DNA from: Erythrobacter sp. SCSIO 43205
GTDB taxonomy: Bacteria; Pseudomonadota; Alphaproteobacteria; Sphingomonadales; Sphingomonadaceae
Reading direction: 5' to 3'
Length of the DNA stretch: 64,000 bases
Assembly: GCF_019904235.1 (NCBI RefSeq)
Contig: NZ_CP063202.1
Location: 3,313,940-3,377,939 of the forward strand
In this document: piece by piece, positions 45,791 through 55,251 of the stretch
Layout: every line of letters begins with the position of its first letter
How positions within the stretch are numbered: the first letter of the stretch is position 1
Notes under the pieces: model-generated
What the model was told of the DNA's origin: nothing
Seen by the model: the letters and a program-made list of their open reading frames with translations, nothing else
The model's database searches: none
Made by a program: the position numbers and the translations under genes

Positions 45791-47209
45791 TCAGAACGCC
45801 CGGCGGCAGGCGCGCATGATTGAGGTGTTGCCATTGGCGGAGGCGCATTTCTTCAACACCGATTGCGCGCGGCAGGCCAACATATCGCCTTCGTCGCAAA
45901 GCATCCCGGCGACGTGCGCGGCTGAGGAATACCGTCCCTCGCTCGCACGTTGCAAAACGCTATGCTCCACGGTTTCGGGCTTGCAATAGGCCGCTTCATC
46001 AGCCTTGAAACACAATTGCGCATCGAGCCATTCCGCCTCGCCTTTGGAGCTCGCGACGACCTGACCATCGCGGTACATATCGGAAAGCGTGCGACACGAA
46101 GCGGTCAAAGCGCCTTCATAACAAGCGCGCGTATAAAACTTGGCAGCGCTTTCATAGTCGGGCGAAGGCATACCAGACCCGCGATAGGCAGCGGTCCCTG
46201 CATTGTTACACGCCTGAATATCGGGGTCATTGTCACGCAAGCAAAGCGGTCCCAAAAGCTCAATCGCGCGGCGCCCATCCGTGCGACCGGCCCGCCCGTT
46301 GATCAGCCATGATCCAAGGTTATAGCAAGCATCGTTGCTTTTAAGCTCGCACGCTTTTTCCATCCACGGAACCGCAGCGAGAGTACTCTTGGTGCGGCCA
46401 AACTTGCCTTCGTTCTCGATAATGCCGCGGTTGAAACACGAATCTTTCTGGTTGAGCGCACAGCCACGCTCATAAAAAGACGCGATATAATCGAACGCCG
46501 AAGGATCATTGCGATCAGCGAGGCGCTCTCTTGTGCGGGCTGCTCTAAAACAGCTTATCGCATCCTGCCCGTCGCATCCACGAGCGTAAAAGGCTTGGGC
46601 GCGCCGGGGGCTTTTCTCGGCCCCCTCTCCTGCTGCGATCATGTCGCCAGCAATCCGGCAATGGTGCGCGCGACCAAGTTCGCATCCCTTGAAGCGAAAT
46701 TCGAGTGCGCGGGCGAAATCTTGCGGGAGTACGCTGTCGCCATTGTAATAAGCAGCAGCGATGGCCGCACATGATGACGCAGTCCCTTGCGCGCAGGTGC
46801 GTTGGAACAGCGGCATGGCCTCAGCCCGGTCCTGAGGCGTCCCGACACCGGAATTGAGGTTGTACGCCAAAGCATTGCACCCGCGCTGGCTACCAAGATC
46901 GCAGGACATGCGCGACCAGCGATAGGCTTGGCGCGGATCAGTGGGCAGTCCGCCCAATCCGCGTTTGTAAGCAAAGCTCAATACCCACGCAGCCTCTGGA
47001 TCATCACCTTCAGCCGCCCTGCGGACTTCGGCGATACTGTGCTTTTGCAGCACGCGGCGCGTCAAATCGCCGGTCGAGGTGGCTTGCAAATCGCTTTCAC
47101 TGAAACTGCGCCATTCAGGCGTGTTGGATTGAGCGAACGTTGGCAAAGACGCGCTAATGCCAACTCCAATCATGGCCGTCAGGGCCGCGATTTTGAGTTT
47201 CATCTTCAT
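45791..47209 (-). CDS. Secreted Cys-rich Sel1-repeat protein
   Basis: 472 residues from the ATG at 47209 (AGGA 11 nt upstream) with a signal peptide (ALTAMIGVGISASLPTFA). At least eight Sel1-like alpha repeats follow, each of about 36-40 residues with paired cysteines, e.g. SRMSCDLGSQRGCNALA, FQRTCAQGTASSCAA and MEKACELKSNDACYNLG. The spacing is like that of the disulphide-bridged Helicobacter Hcp proteins. It is probably periplasmic and binds protein partners; the ligand is unknown. Confidence 0.85.
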   Translation of the reverse strand: MKMKLKIAALTAMIGVGISASLPTFAQSNTPEWRSFSESDLQATSTGDLTRRVLQKHSIAEVRRAAEGDDPEAAWVLSFAYKRGLGGLPTDPRQAYRWSRMSCDLGSQRGCNALAYNLNSGVGTPQDRAEAMPLFQRTCAQGTASSCAAIAAAYYNGDSVLPQDFARALEFRFKGCELGRAHHCRIAGDMIAAGEGAEKSPRRAQAFYARGCDGQDAISCFRAARTRERLADRNDPSAFDYIASFYERGCALNQKDSCFNRGIIENEGKFGRTKSTLAAVPWMEKACELKSNDACYNLGSWLINGRAGRTDGRRAIELLGPLCLRDNDPDIQACNNAGTAAYRGSGMPSPDYESAAKFYTRACYEGALTASCRTLSDMYRDGQVVASSKGEAEWLDAQLCFKADEAAYCKPETVEHSVLQRASEGRYSSAAHVAGMLCDEGDMLACRAQSVLKKCASANGNTSIMRACRRAF

Positions 47210-47298
47210 GGGGTAGAGTTCCTGTGTTCTTGCTTTTGATGACATGGAAAAGACATACGATTCCTCGCCTTGCGTCAAACGGCCAGATTGAATTGGGA

Positions 47299-48147
47299 TT
47301 AAAGCCAACCTGCCCCCTTTAGCTCGCTCACCTGAGCGCGCGCGACTGGCGCTTCGAGGCCGCCGGGCAGGACCAGTCGCACATTGCGCCCTTCGCGCCG
47401 CACATCTTCAACCGCGAGACGCGCAACCCACCAGCTGCGATGGACCTGCCGGCCCTCGATCTCGCTCACATGGACCATCGCATCGCGCAGCCGCATCAGG
47501 ACAAGCTCTGAACCGAGCGCCGTGTGGACGCGCACATAGTGGTCCTCCATCTCAAGAGCGATAATATCGCTGCCCAAGGCGGGAGGAAGCGCATCGAGGA
47601 GAGGGTTCGCCCTCACTGCGGCACTGGCGTCTGGAGCGCGTGGTTCGGGCGCCTCACTTGCCCCTTTCCGCGTGGGCATGGACGTTGCGTGCGCGCCTTT
47701 CTGGCTGAAGCCAAGCAGGTTGAAAATAAAGGTGACCGCGCCGCCCACGATCAGGACGTAGAAATAGCTGGTCAGCGCAATATCAAGACCGGGCCAGCGA
47801 AACGGATCGTGCAGATTTCCAAGCGCGAGAACCGCCACGGTCATCGGTAGGGAAGCGAGCAAAACCCCCGCCAGCCAAAGCCCAATGCGCGGCAAATGCA
47901 ACTCGCGCTCACCCCAATCGACGAGCTTCTCGACCGGGCGATAGCACGCATAGCCGACATAAGCGAAAGCCAGCCAGCTTACGAGACGCACGCCAAGCGA
48001 TTGATCGATCGTCCCAAACGGGCCCAACACGCCAAGGAACAGGCCGATCACAGTCATGACCGCAAGATCAGTCAGCAGCCCGCGCACAAAAGCTGCTTTG
48101 CGCGAAAGCTCTTGTGGCTGTGCCATATTGCCGGACGTGCTCGTCAT
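47299..48147 (-). CDS. LytTR-type transcription regulator with membrane domain
   Basis: 282 residues from the ATG at 48147. Four membrane helices (LLTDLAVMTVIGLFLGVLG, VRLVSWLAFAYVGYACY, LWLAGVLLASLPMTVAVLAL and YFYVLIVGGAVTFIFNLLG) precede a LytTR DNA-binding domain (DIIALEMEDHYVRVHT, LRDAMVHV, VHRSWWVA). There is no receiver domain, so it may sense a membrane signal itself. It is divergent from the DUF2306 gene and may control it; this is inferred from layout. Confidence 0.88.
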   Translation of the reverse strand: MTSTSGNMAQPQELSRKAAFVRGLLTDLAVMTVIGLFLGVLGPFGTIDQSLGVRLVSWLAFAYVGYACYRPVEKLVDWGERELHLPRIGLWLAGVLLASLPMTVAVLALGNLHDPFRWPGLDIALTSYFYVLIVGGAVTFIFNLLGFSQKGAHATSMPTRKGASEAPEPRAPDASAAVRANPLLDALPPALGSDIIALEMEDHYVRVHTALGSELVLMRLRDAMVHVSEIEGRQVHRSWWVARLAVEDVRREGRNVRLVLPGGLEAPVARAQVSELKGAGWL

Positions 48148-48321
48148 GGTGAGCGGCAAAATGCCTGCCCGTTCGCGCTTCGTAAAGTGGCAAGGCGCGA
48201 AAATTCCCTGATGTTCGTGCCATTTCGCGCACATCCGCTCCCAGATGCGCAATGCGTGTTGCTGGCGAATGGGCATCGGCCAGTTTGGGTTTCAACACAG
48301 ACCCATGAAGGAAACCAAGCC

Positions 48322-48873
48322 ATGACCACTGCAACTTTTCCAAACCCGATCCAAGCCTTCCAGCGCCTCAACCAGCCATCAGGCGTGATGCAATTGGGAG
48401 CCATAACAAGGGCGCTTGTGCTTTTGTCTGGCGTGACCATGACAGCCCTTTGCGTGTTTGCGATTGTCCGCGCACTGCTTGGGCTTACCGGCGACCTGCC
48501 GCATCTCACTAATGCAGCGGTGATGTTCCATGTCACAACCGTCATTCCATGCGTGCCGCTTGGCTTGTATCTGCTGCTCGCGCGCAAAGGCGATGCGATG
48601 CACAAGGCGCTGGGCAAGCTCTGGATTGCCTTGATGGTTATGACCGCAACCTCCACCCTCTTCATTCACGAGGGGATGGCCCTTTCGTGGATACACATCT
48701 TTGTACCGCTAACCTATCGCGCTTCATGGATCATCGTCAGCAGCGCGCGCAAAGGCGACATCAAACGCCACAAGGCCGAGATTGTCAGCCTGTTTCTAAC
48801 CGCGCTGATGATCCCCGGCATCTTCGCAATCGCGCTGCCGGGTCGTTTGATGAATGTGATGCTGATGGGGTGA
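48322..48873 (+). CDS. DUF2306-like membrane protein
   Basis: 183 residues from the ATG at 48322 (AAGGA upstream) with about five membrane helices. HVTTVIPCVPLGLYLLLARKG, HKALGKLWIALMVMTATSTLF and WIHIFVPLTYRA are typical of DUF2306 proteins, which carry conserved His residues in helices. Function is unknown. The 174-bp gap to the LytTR gene is the likely site of regulation. Confidence 0.85.
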   Translation: MTTATFPNPIQAFQRLNQPSGVMQLGAITRALVLLSGVTMTALCVFAIVRALLGLTGDLPHLTNAAVMFHVTTVIPCVPLGLYLLLARKGDAMHKALGKLWIALMVMTATSTLFIHEGMALSWIHIFVPLTYRASWIIVSSARKGDIKRHKAEIVSLFLTALMIPGIFAIALPGRLMNVMLMG

Positions 48874-48884
48874 GGCCACAGTGT

Positions 48885-49466
48885 TCAGCCAGACCGCTTC
48901 AACACCAGATAAAGCGCGCCCTCTCCGCCATGGCGGATGTGGGCGCGCCTGACTGCCGCGATGGAATCGGCGTGGCGGCTAACCGCCAGCCAATCGAGCA
49001 GCTTTGCCCGGATGGCGCCGCGTTTACTCGCCCGATCAGCAGGATCAACCCGGCGCTCCCTGCCCGCCACCACCAACACCACCCGCGCGCCCATCATGCG
49101 CGCCTGATCAAGGCCCGACATGATCCGGTCATAAGCCCGGTCGAGATTGTGGTCGTGCAGATCGAGTGTGTAGTCAGGCGTGATCTGACCTGATTTCAGC
49201 TTGCGGTTCCAGCTGCCATCGAGCTGACTTGAGGCCATTGCACGTCTTGCAGGTGCCGGGGAATTTGCGCGCTTCAGCGGGCGTGTGGCAACAGGTTTTG
49301 GCTTGGGAGCGGGCTTGGGTGCAGGCGCGGCAGGCGATTGCGCCACTTCCTTCACCAAAGGCGCCTTCTTCCCCGGCACCGTTTTACCGGGAAGGGGCGT
49401 AACGCTCGATGCGAGGCGGGCCCAGGCGCGCTGCTCAGGCTCTGAAAGGCCGCGCGGATAACTCAT
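48885..49466 (-). CDS. Smr domain protein
   Basis: 193 residues. A Pro/Ala/Lys-rich N-terminal linker leads to a Smr domain of the MutS2/Smr family: TLDLHDHNLDRAYDRI, VVLVVAGRERR and IRHGGEGALYLVLKR, where the LDxH motif is typical. Smr domains cleave nucleic acids, often in ribosome rescue or recombination control. It starts 10 bp after mltA, so it is co-transcribed. Confidence 0.9.
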   Translation of the reverse strand: MSYPRGLSEPEQRAWARLASSVTPLPGKTVPGKKAPLVKEVAQSPAAPAPKPAPKPKPVATRPLKRANSPAPARRAMASSQLDGSWNRKLKSGQITPDYTLDLHDHNLDRAYDRIMSGLDQARMMGARVVLVVAGRERRVDPADRASKRGAIRAKLLDWLAVSRHADSIAAVRRAHIRHGGEGALYLVLKRSG

Positions 49467-49476
49467 AGACGCAAAC

Positions 49477-50673
49477 TCATCGACCTGAGTTCAGCCGCGC
49501 AACGGTGCCCTTGGGAAGGAACACCAACGCCGTCCCGCGCCCGCTCATGCCGCCTGCAATGCGTCGCGCGTCTTCGCCAGCACCCCAAAAGGTGTCAAAG
49601 CGGTTCGCGCCCTTGATCGCGCCGCCTGTATCCTGCGCAATCCAGAGCCCGTCGGCTTCATTGCGGTCAAGATCGAGCCAGACCGGCGCACCCAGCGGGA
49701 CAAATGCAGGGTCCGCCGCAACCGACGCCTCGCGCCGCACTGGCACACCCAATGCGCCAAGCGGGCCATCGCCCTTTAGCTCGCGAAAGAAAATCCAGCT
49801 TTTGTTCTCGCGCATGAGCGCGCGTCCCTCGCGCGGGTTTTCGCGGATATAAGCCATGATCCCTTGCATCGATCCGGAATATTGCCCCGGTCCATCGCCA
49901 AGCAGGCCACGCTCGCGCATCAACCCGCCAATCCCGGTGTATCCACGCCCGTTTTGCCCCGCATAACCGATGCGGATAATCTCACCTTCAGGAGTGCGGA
50001 TGCGGCCCGACCCCTGGATTTGCAGGAAGAAAAACTCCACCGGATCAGCGGCATAAGCGATGACCGGAACCCGTCCTTCCAGCGCGCCATCTTCGATCTC
50101 TGCGCGTTCATAGTAAGGCACAAAATCGCCATTGGGCAATTCACGTCCCAATGGCGCGCGCCCGGTGCGTTCTGATAGCGGAGTGCTCGATGGCCAGCCG
50201 CGCTTAAGGTCGCTCGGCATGGCGTAAACTGGGACATATCCGGGGCGAGGTGTACGCGATCCAGCGATTTCCGGCTCGAAATAGCCGGTTGCAAAGGCTT
50301 TCCCATCTCCGATGCGAGCGGTTTCGAAATAAGTTTGGAAAAAGCCAAGGCTGTCGCTCATCGGCCATTGATAGGCCGCCTCACACGCGGGACGCCAATC
50401 AGCGCCAAAGGAAAGGCCGCTTTTGTCTTCGCGCCGTAGCAGCTGCGGACAGCTTTCGATAAAACCTGCCAACGCCGTGCCGGCATCGCGCGCGCTGATA
50501 CCCAATTGACCGACACTAGGGCCGCGCACAACGCCTGCAAAAGCCGCGCTCGACGCCGTTATTATAGGGGGCGGAGTGCTGACAGCAGGGCGCGGGGCGT
50601 TCGCTTCGGGCACGAGGCGAAAGCAGCCCGAAAGAAGCACTACAGATGCAAGCGCAAACAGCGCAGCTTTCAC
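49477..50673 (-). CDS. mltA: Membrane-bound lytic murein transglycosylase A (lipoprotein)
   Basis: 398 residues from the GTG at 50673, which gives a clean lipoprotein signal VKAALFALASVVLLSGC. A longer form from a GTG at 50775 would bury the signal. The MltA domain has YFEPEIAGSRTP and FVPYYERAEIEDGAL; the 3D domain holds AQDTGGAIKGANRFDTFWG with the catalytic Asp. It cleaves glycan strands to 1,6-anhydro ends in the outer membrane. Confidence 0.94.
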   Translation of the reverse strand: MKAALFALASVVLLSGCFRLVPEANAPRPAVSTPPPIITASSAAFAGVVRGPSVGQLGISARDAGTALAGFIESCPQLLRREDKSGLSFGADWRPACEAAYQWPMSDSLGFFQTYFETARIGDGKAFATGYFEPEIAGSRTPRPGYVPVYAMPSDLKRGWPSSTPLSERTGRAPLGRELPNGDFVPYYERAEIEDGALEGRVPVIAYAADPVEFFFLQIQGSGRIRTPEGEIIRIGYAGQNGRGYTGIGGLMRERGLLGDGPGQYSGSMQGIMAYIRENPREGRALMRENKSWIFFRELKGDGPLGALGVPVRREASVAADPAFVPLGAPVWLDLDRNEADGLWIAQDTGGAIKGANRFDTFWGAGEDARRIAGGMSGRGTALVFLPKGTVARLNSGR

Positions 50674-50786
50674 GGAATTTGAGTTGTGAGACGGCCTGTC
50701 AGGACCAGTAAGCCAAATTGTATCACCCGGCTTTATCGCGCCGACACCCAATAACCCTGAGCGCAGCCCCCGCACCGTTAAGGCCC

Positions 50787-51458
50787 TCAGCCCTGATCGG
50801 TTTCGTCGAGAACCCAGTTTGGATCGCGCGACGACACATCCCGGCTAAAGGTCCAGATGTCGCGGCTTTCAATGGCGTCATCGAGGCTTCCTGCAACAAC
50901 ATTGCCATCCTTGTCGCGGGTGACAGCGGCGATGTCTGCCACAAACAAAACCGCAATCCGCGCAACTTTGGAGAATTTCGCAGTCTCAAGCGTTGCCGAA
51001 TGGACGCGGGTTTCTTCGATGCGCACCAGCTTGTTATCGAGCGTGAGCCCTTCGGCCTCGCGCTCGTCAATAGCCGCAGCAAACCCTGCGTAAACGTCGT
51101 CATCGCACAGATCACGAAGCGTGTCCTTATCGCCTTTCCAGAATGCTTCGAGGATCATCTCATATGCGCCGCGCGCACCTTCGACAAAGGCACCCAATTC
51201 AAACGAGCGGTCTGCTGCCATAATGTCGCGAACGCCGCGCTCTGTCGCAGGCTGAACCCCTTCGAGTTCCACCGGACGCGGCTGCGATGCCTGCGCTGCA
51301 CCCATCGCAGCAGGGGCCTTGTGCTGAGCATTTTCGCTCGGCTCGAAACGCTGTGGGATCGATTCCTCTTCGTGTTCTGCCCGGCGCCCAAGCACCGAAT
51401 AGAGGCGCAGCCCCAAAAAGGCGGCGATCATGGCGAGGATGACGATTTCTAGAATCAC
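50787..51458 (-). CDS. Tim44/TimA-like domain membrane protein
   Basis: 223 residues from the GTG at 51458 with AAGGA upstream. One N-terminal helix (ILEIVILAMIAAFLGLRLYSVLG) and a Pro/Ala linker lead to a Tim44-like domain (FVEGARGAYEMILEAFWKGDKDTLRDLC, then SRDPNWVLDET). This is the bacterial family related to the mitochondrial import protein Tim44. In alphaproteobacteria it commonly lies opposite secB and before mltA and smr, as here. Role probably in membrane protein handling. Confidence 0.9.
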   Translation of the reverse strand: MILEIVILAMIAAFLGLRLYSVLGRRAEHEEESIPQRFEPSENAQHKAPAAMGAAQASQPRPVELEGVQPATERGVRDIMAADRSFELGAFVEGARGAYEMILEAFWKGDKDTLRDLCDDDVYAGFAAAIDEREAEGLTLDNKLVRIEETRVHSATLETAKFSKVARIAVLFVADIAAVTRDKDGNVVAGSLDDAIESRDIWTFSRDVSSRDPNWVLDETDQG

Positions 51459-51813
51459 GTTAGTTCCTTGTTTGACCGAATCTGGCGTTGGCCTTTGCAA
51501 ACAACCCTATCAGTAGTGACTGAATTGAATGTGTATGCCAACACAAGATACGACCCGCATTGGCGCAAGATGCGCCGGAGAGGTCAGCTTGTTTGTCATA
51601 CATAGGTATAAAATTCAATTCGCCAACGCCCTGTCGCCTTGCGATGAGTGCAATTTCGGCTGCAAAATACCACATCTCATCACTAAGCCAGGCGGTTGCC
51701 TGACGTGTTAGAGCCCATTGCCTGTCAGCGTGGCCCCTGCTAGGCGCGCTCGTGATTTTTTCGCCTCTCATTGAGGCAGGGTTCAGACATTCAATCGAAA
51801 GACGCACAAGACC
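51459..51813. other. 355-bp divergent promoter region between the Tim44-like gene and secB
   Basis: No convincing gene. A 282-codon minus-strand frame here (51460-52308) is the shadow of secB extended into the gap and shows no family features. The stretch is A/T-richer than its surroundings near 51590-51680 and should hold promoters for both divergent genes. I see no clear terminator or repeat. Confidence 0.5.
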
Positions 51814-52350
51814 ATGGCCGAAGAAGGCGCAAATCCAGGTGACGTACTCACCAACCTCGACAACGCTGCTGCAGGGGACGCTGATAAGCAGCCCGCTGCC
51901 GGGATCATCACGCAATATGTAAAAGACCTTTCGGTCGAAAACCCCAATGCGCCTGATGTCTATCAATGGACAGAACAGCCTCAGGTAGACGTTCAGTTCA
52001 ACATCGGCGCTGATGCCAAAGGCGAGGAAGTCAGCGAAGTTGAGCTTAAGATCAACATTACCGCATCGACTCAGAAAGGCCCCGCTTACATCATTGAGCT
52101 TTCTTATTGCGGCCTTGTTGGCATTCGCAATGTGCCCGATGATCAGGCGCACGCTTTCATGTTTGCTGAAACTCCGCGCATTCTCTTCCCGTTTGCCCGC
52201 CGCGTGATCGCAGATGCGGTGCGCGATGCAGGTTTTCCGCCGCTGATGGTTGAGCCAATTGATTTCAACGGCCTTTACATCCAGCAATTGCAAGCCAAGC
52301 GCGCACAAGAAGGCAATGTGACGACGCCGGCACCGGGCGCTGGCGCGTAA
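51814..52350 (+). CDS. secB: Protein-export chaperone SecB
   Basis: 178-residue cytoplasmic tetrameric chaperone that passes unfolded precursors to SecA. Family segments: QYVKDLSVENPNAPDVY, VELKINITASTQKGPAYIIEL, GIRNVPDDQAHAFMF and LFPFARRVIADAVRDAGFPP. The C-terminal tail is Ala/Pro/Gly-rich. Confidence 0.98.
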   Translation: MAEEGANPGDVLTNLDNAAAGDADKQPAAGIITQYVKDLSVENPNAPDVYQWTEQPQVDVQFNIGADAKGEEVSEVELKINITASTQKGPAYIIELSYCGLVGIRNVPDDQAHAFMFAETPRILFPFARRVIADAVRDAGFPPLMVEPIDFNGLYIQQLQAKRAQEGNVTTPAPGAGA

Positions 52351-52391
52351 GGCCTTGCTTCGCTGGCCGGTGACCGCATAGCTTTGCGCCC

Positions 52392-53975
52392 ATGAGCCTG
52401 CTCAAAAACGTCGGCACCATTGGGTCTTTGACCATGGTCAGCCGCATCGCCGGGATGGCGCGCGAGATGATTTTCGCGCGCGTTCTTGGCGCAAATGCTG
52501 TGACCGATGCGTGGTTTCAGGCTTTTATCATCCCCAACGTTTTTCGCCGCCTGTTCGCAGAAGGCGCGTTTTCGGCAGCCTTTGTGCCGATGTTTTCGAA
52601 GCGTCTGAACGGCAAAGACGACCCGGACGAAGGTTTGGAGGAAGCAAAAAGCTTCAGCAACGATGTGCTGAGCGTCTTTCTGCCCGTGCTGATCGCTCTG
52701 GTCGCCGTGTTCGAAATTGCGATGCCGGGTGTTATCTGGCTCCTTTCTGAGAAGCCGATTGATCCCGATACTTATCCGCTCGCGGTCGATTTTGCGCGGA
52801 TCATGTTCCCCTACATCATCCTGGTGAGCTTGGTGACGCTCTTCACAGGGATGCTCAATTCCGTGTCGCGCTTTGCGCCCGGCGCCGCCTTTCCGATACT
52901 TCTCAATATCGTTTTGATCGCCGCGCTTTTGGCTGGCGAATGGTTTGCGCAAACGAGCGGAGCAAGCGTCGAGCAGGTCGCTTACGGCATTGCATGGGCG
53001 GTGACAGGCGCAGGGGTGATGCAGCTCGCATGGCTCTATTATTGGACACGGGTTGAGGGGTTCCGGCCAAAGCTTTTGTGGCCGCGCATCACGCCTGAGG
53101 TGAAGCGCCTGTCGATCATCGCCCTGCCCGCAGCGATTGGGGGCGGCGCCTATCAGATCAACACTCTGGTACAGCTCTATTTCCTCAACCAGCTTGAGGA
53201 TGGATCGGTCAGCTATATGAACTACGCCGACCGCCTCAACCAATTGCCGCTTGGCATTATCGGTATCGCGCTTTCGACCGCAATCCTGCCGACGCTCTCA
53301 AAGTTTGTGGGAGGCGACAACAAGGAAGGCGCGGACCGCATCCAGTCCGACGCGATTGAGCTTGCCATGCTGCTCACCATACCTGCCGCTGTGGCGCTGG
53401 CGATCTGCGCCGAAGCTTTCGTCACCATGATCTTTGCAGGCGGACGCTTTGATCTGGCCGATGCTGCGGTGACAGGCAATGTGCTGGCGACGCTCGTTCT
53501 GGGGCTTCCTGCTTATGTGCTTGTGAAAGTGCTGGTGCCCAATTTCTACGCCCGCGCCGATACGCGCACGCCCGTGGTCGCAGCGTTCATATCGCTGGCT
53601 GTGTTTATCGCAGCGACCCTGCTCTTCCTTGATGATTACGGAGTGATAGGCGTTGCCTTTGCCAGCGTCGTTGGTGCGTGGATCAATGTCGGCTTCCTGC
53701 TGATCGTCCTTGCAAACCGGGGGCATTATCGCATTCCCGGCGTTCTGTTGCTGCGCATCGCCAGACAAGCCATCGCCGCAGCTGCAATGGGCGCTGCGCT
53801 TTATTATGCGAACGGCGTACTCACCGATTGGTATTCCGCCGGGGTCTTTGCGCGGTTAGCCGCGCTTGGCGTGTTGGTTGGCGCTGCTGGGATCGTTTAC
53901 TTCGGCCTTGCATTTGCCCTTGGCGCGATTGATAGGGCGCGCATCACCGCACTTACGAAAAAGAAGGCCATCTAA
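52392..53975 (+). CDS. murJ: Lipid II flippase MurJ (MviN)
   Basis: 527 residues with 14 membrane helices of the MOP superfamily. The N-terminus NVGTIGSLTMVSRIAGMAREMI and AFIIPNVFRRLFAEGAFSAAFVP are diagnostic. It moves lipid II across the inner membrane for peptidoglycan synthesis. trpS starts 4 bp after its stop. Confidence 0.97.
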   Translation: MSLLKNVGTIGSLTMVSRIAGMAREMIFARVLGANAVTDAWFQAFIIPNVFRRLFAEGAFSAAFVPMFSKRLNGKDDPDEGLEEAKSFSNDVLSVFLPVLIALVAVFEIAMPGVIWLLSEKPIDPDTYPLAVDFARIMFPYIILVSLVTLFTGMLNSVSRFAPGAAFPILLNIVLIAALLAGEWFAQTSGASVEQVAYGIAWAVTGAGVMQLAWLYYWTRVEGFRPKLLWPRITPEVKRLSIIALPAAIGGGAYQINTLVQLYFLNQLEDGSVSYMNYADRLNQLPLGIIGIALSTAILPTLSKFVGGDNKEGADRIQSDAIELAMLLTIPAAVALAICAEAFVTMIFAGGRFDLADAAVTGNVLATLVLGLPAYVLVKVLVPNFYARADTRTPVVAAFISLAVFIAATLLFLDDYGVIGVAFASVVGAWINVGFLLIVLANRGHYRIPGVLLLRIARQAIAAAAMGAALYYANGVLTDWYSAGVFARLAALGVLVGAAGIVYFGLAFALGAIDRARITALTKKKAI

Positions 53976-53978
53976 ACC

Positions 53979-54998
53979 ATGCGTGTCGTCTCTGGCATTC
54001 AACCCACCGGAAAACCGCACCTTGGCAATTATCTGGGCGCCATCGTCAATTATGTGAAATTGCAGGACGAGGCGCAGGCAGCGGGCGGGGAGTGTTTTAT
54101 CTTCCTTGCCGACCTTCACGCGCTTTCGATGCCGCATGATCCGGCAGAGTTGACGCAAAACACCCGCGAGATGGTCGCGACATTGGTTGCGTGCGGGGTA
54201 GACCCGGCGAAGACCGTGCTTTTCAACCAAGCCCAGGTGCCAGCGCACGCAGAGCTCCAATGGCTCCTCAATGGCACAGCGCGCATGGGGTGGCTCAACC
54301 GCATGACGCAGTGGAAGGACAAGGCGGGTAAGAACCGCGAGGGGCAATCCATCGCGCTCTTCACTTACCCCGTGCTGCAAGCCGCCGACGTGCTTCTTTA
54401 TCAGGCAACACACGTCCCCGTGGGTGAGGATCAGAAACAGCATCTGGAATTGGCCCGCGACATCGCGCAGAAATTCAACAATGATTTCTGCCCCGAAGAC
54501 GCGCCGCTCTTCACTCTGCCAGAACCCTATATCCCGCCAGCGGCTGCACGCATTATGTCCTTGCGCGATGGCACAGCCAAGATGAGCAAGTCCGACCCGT
54601 CCGATATGAGCCGTATTTCACTCACCGATGATCCTGACACGGTGATGAAAAAGGTGAAAAAGGCGAAGACCGATCCAGAGCCCCTGCCATCGGAAGAGGC
54701 AGGGCTTGAGGATCGCCCCGAAGCGAAGAACCTTGTGGGCATTTACGCAGCGCTGGCCGGCAAAACTTCGGCTGAAGTGTTGAGCGAGCACGGCGGGCAA
54801 GGGTTCGGCGCGTTCAAACCGGCGCTGGGCGAAGTGTTGGTGGAGACGCTTCGCCCCATCAATGCGCGCTTCATGGAATTAAAAGACGATCAGGAGGCGC
54901 TCGATGCCATTCTTGCGCGCGGCGCAGCGCAAGCGCGCGAGCGTGGCATCCCGACATTGAACGCAACCTACAAGGCGTTGGGCCTTGTGCGGGGATAA
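53979..54998 (+). CDS. trpS: Tryptophanyl-tRNA synthetase
   Basis: Class I aminoacyl-tRNA synthetase of 339 residues. The HIGH-equivalent is PTGKPHLGNYLG and the KMSKS loop is AKMSKSDPSD. It lies in the same operon as murJ, a common pairing in this group. Confidence 0.98.
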   Translation: MRVVSGIQPTGKPHLGNYLGAIVNYVKLQDEAQAAGGECFIFLADLHALSMPHDPAELTQNTREMVATLVACGVDPAKTVLFNQAQVPAHAELQWLLNGTARMGWLNRMTQWKDKAGKNREGQSIALFTYPVLQAADVLLYQATHVPVGEDQKQHLELARDIAQKFNNDFCPEDAPLFTLPEPYIPPAAARIMSLRDGTAKMSKSDPSDMSRISLTDDPDTVMKKVKKAKTDPEPLPSEEAGLEDRPEAKNLVGIYAALAGKTSAEVLSEHGGQGFGAFKPALGEVLVETLRPINARFMELKDDQEALDAILARGAAQARERGIPTLNATYKALGLVRG

Positions 54999-55251
54999 GG
55001 TGCGCGGCTAACTCGGCGTACGCGCCTAATCCAGCCCACCTTCAAGAGTTCACGTTCAAATCCGGTTCAGCCCGCATCGCTATTTTCGTGCGCGTAAACA
55101 GCTGACCTGCGAGATAAGGGGTTCCATCGTTCAGAGTGCATCTGAGCGAAAGCGCGAGGGCAAAGCAAGAGATCAGCATTTTATGGACTGATAGCCGTTG
55201 GGCCATGGGTGAATGCGCCCTTCCCACTGGCGATTTTGTGAAGGATATGGC

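Noticed and set aside
51460..52308. 282-codon minus-strand frame over secB and its upstream gap
   Set aside because: It is a shadow of secB; the translation has no recognisable domain or plausible start.
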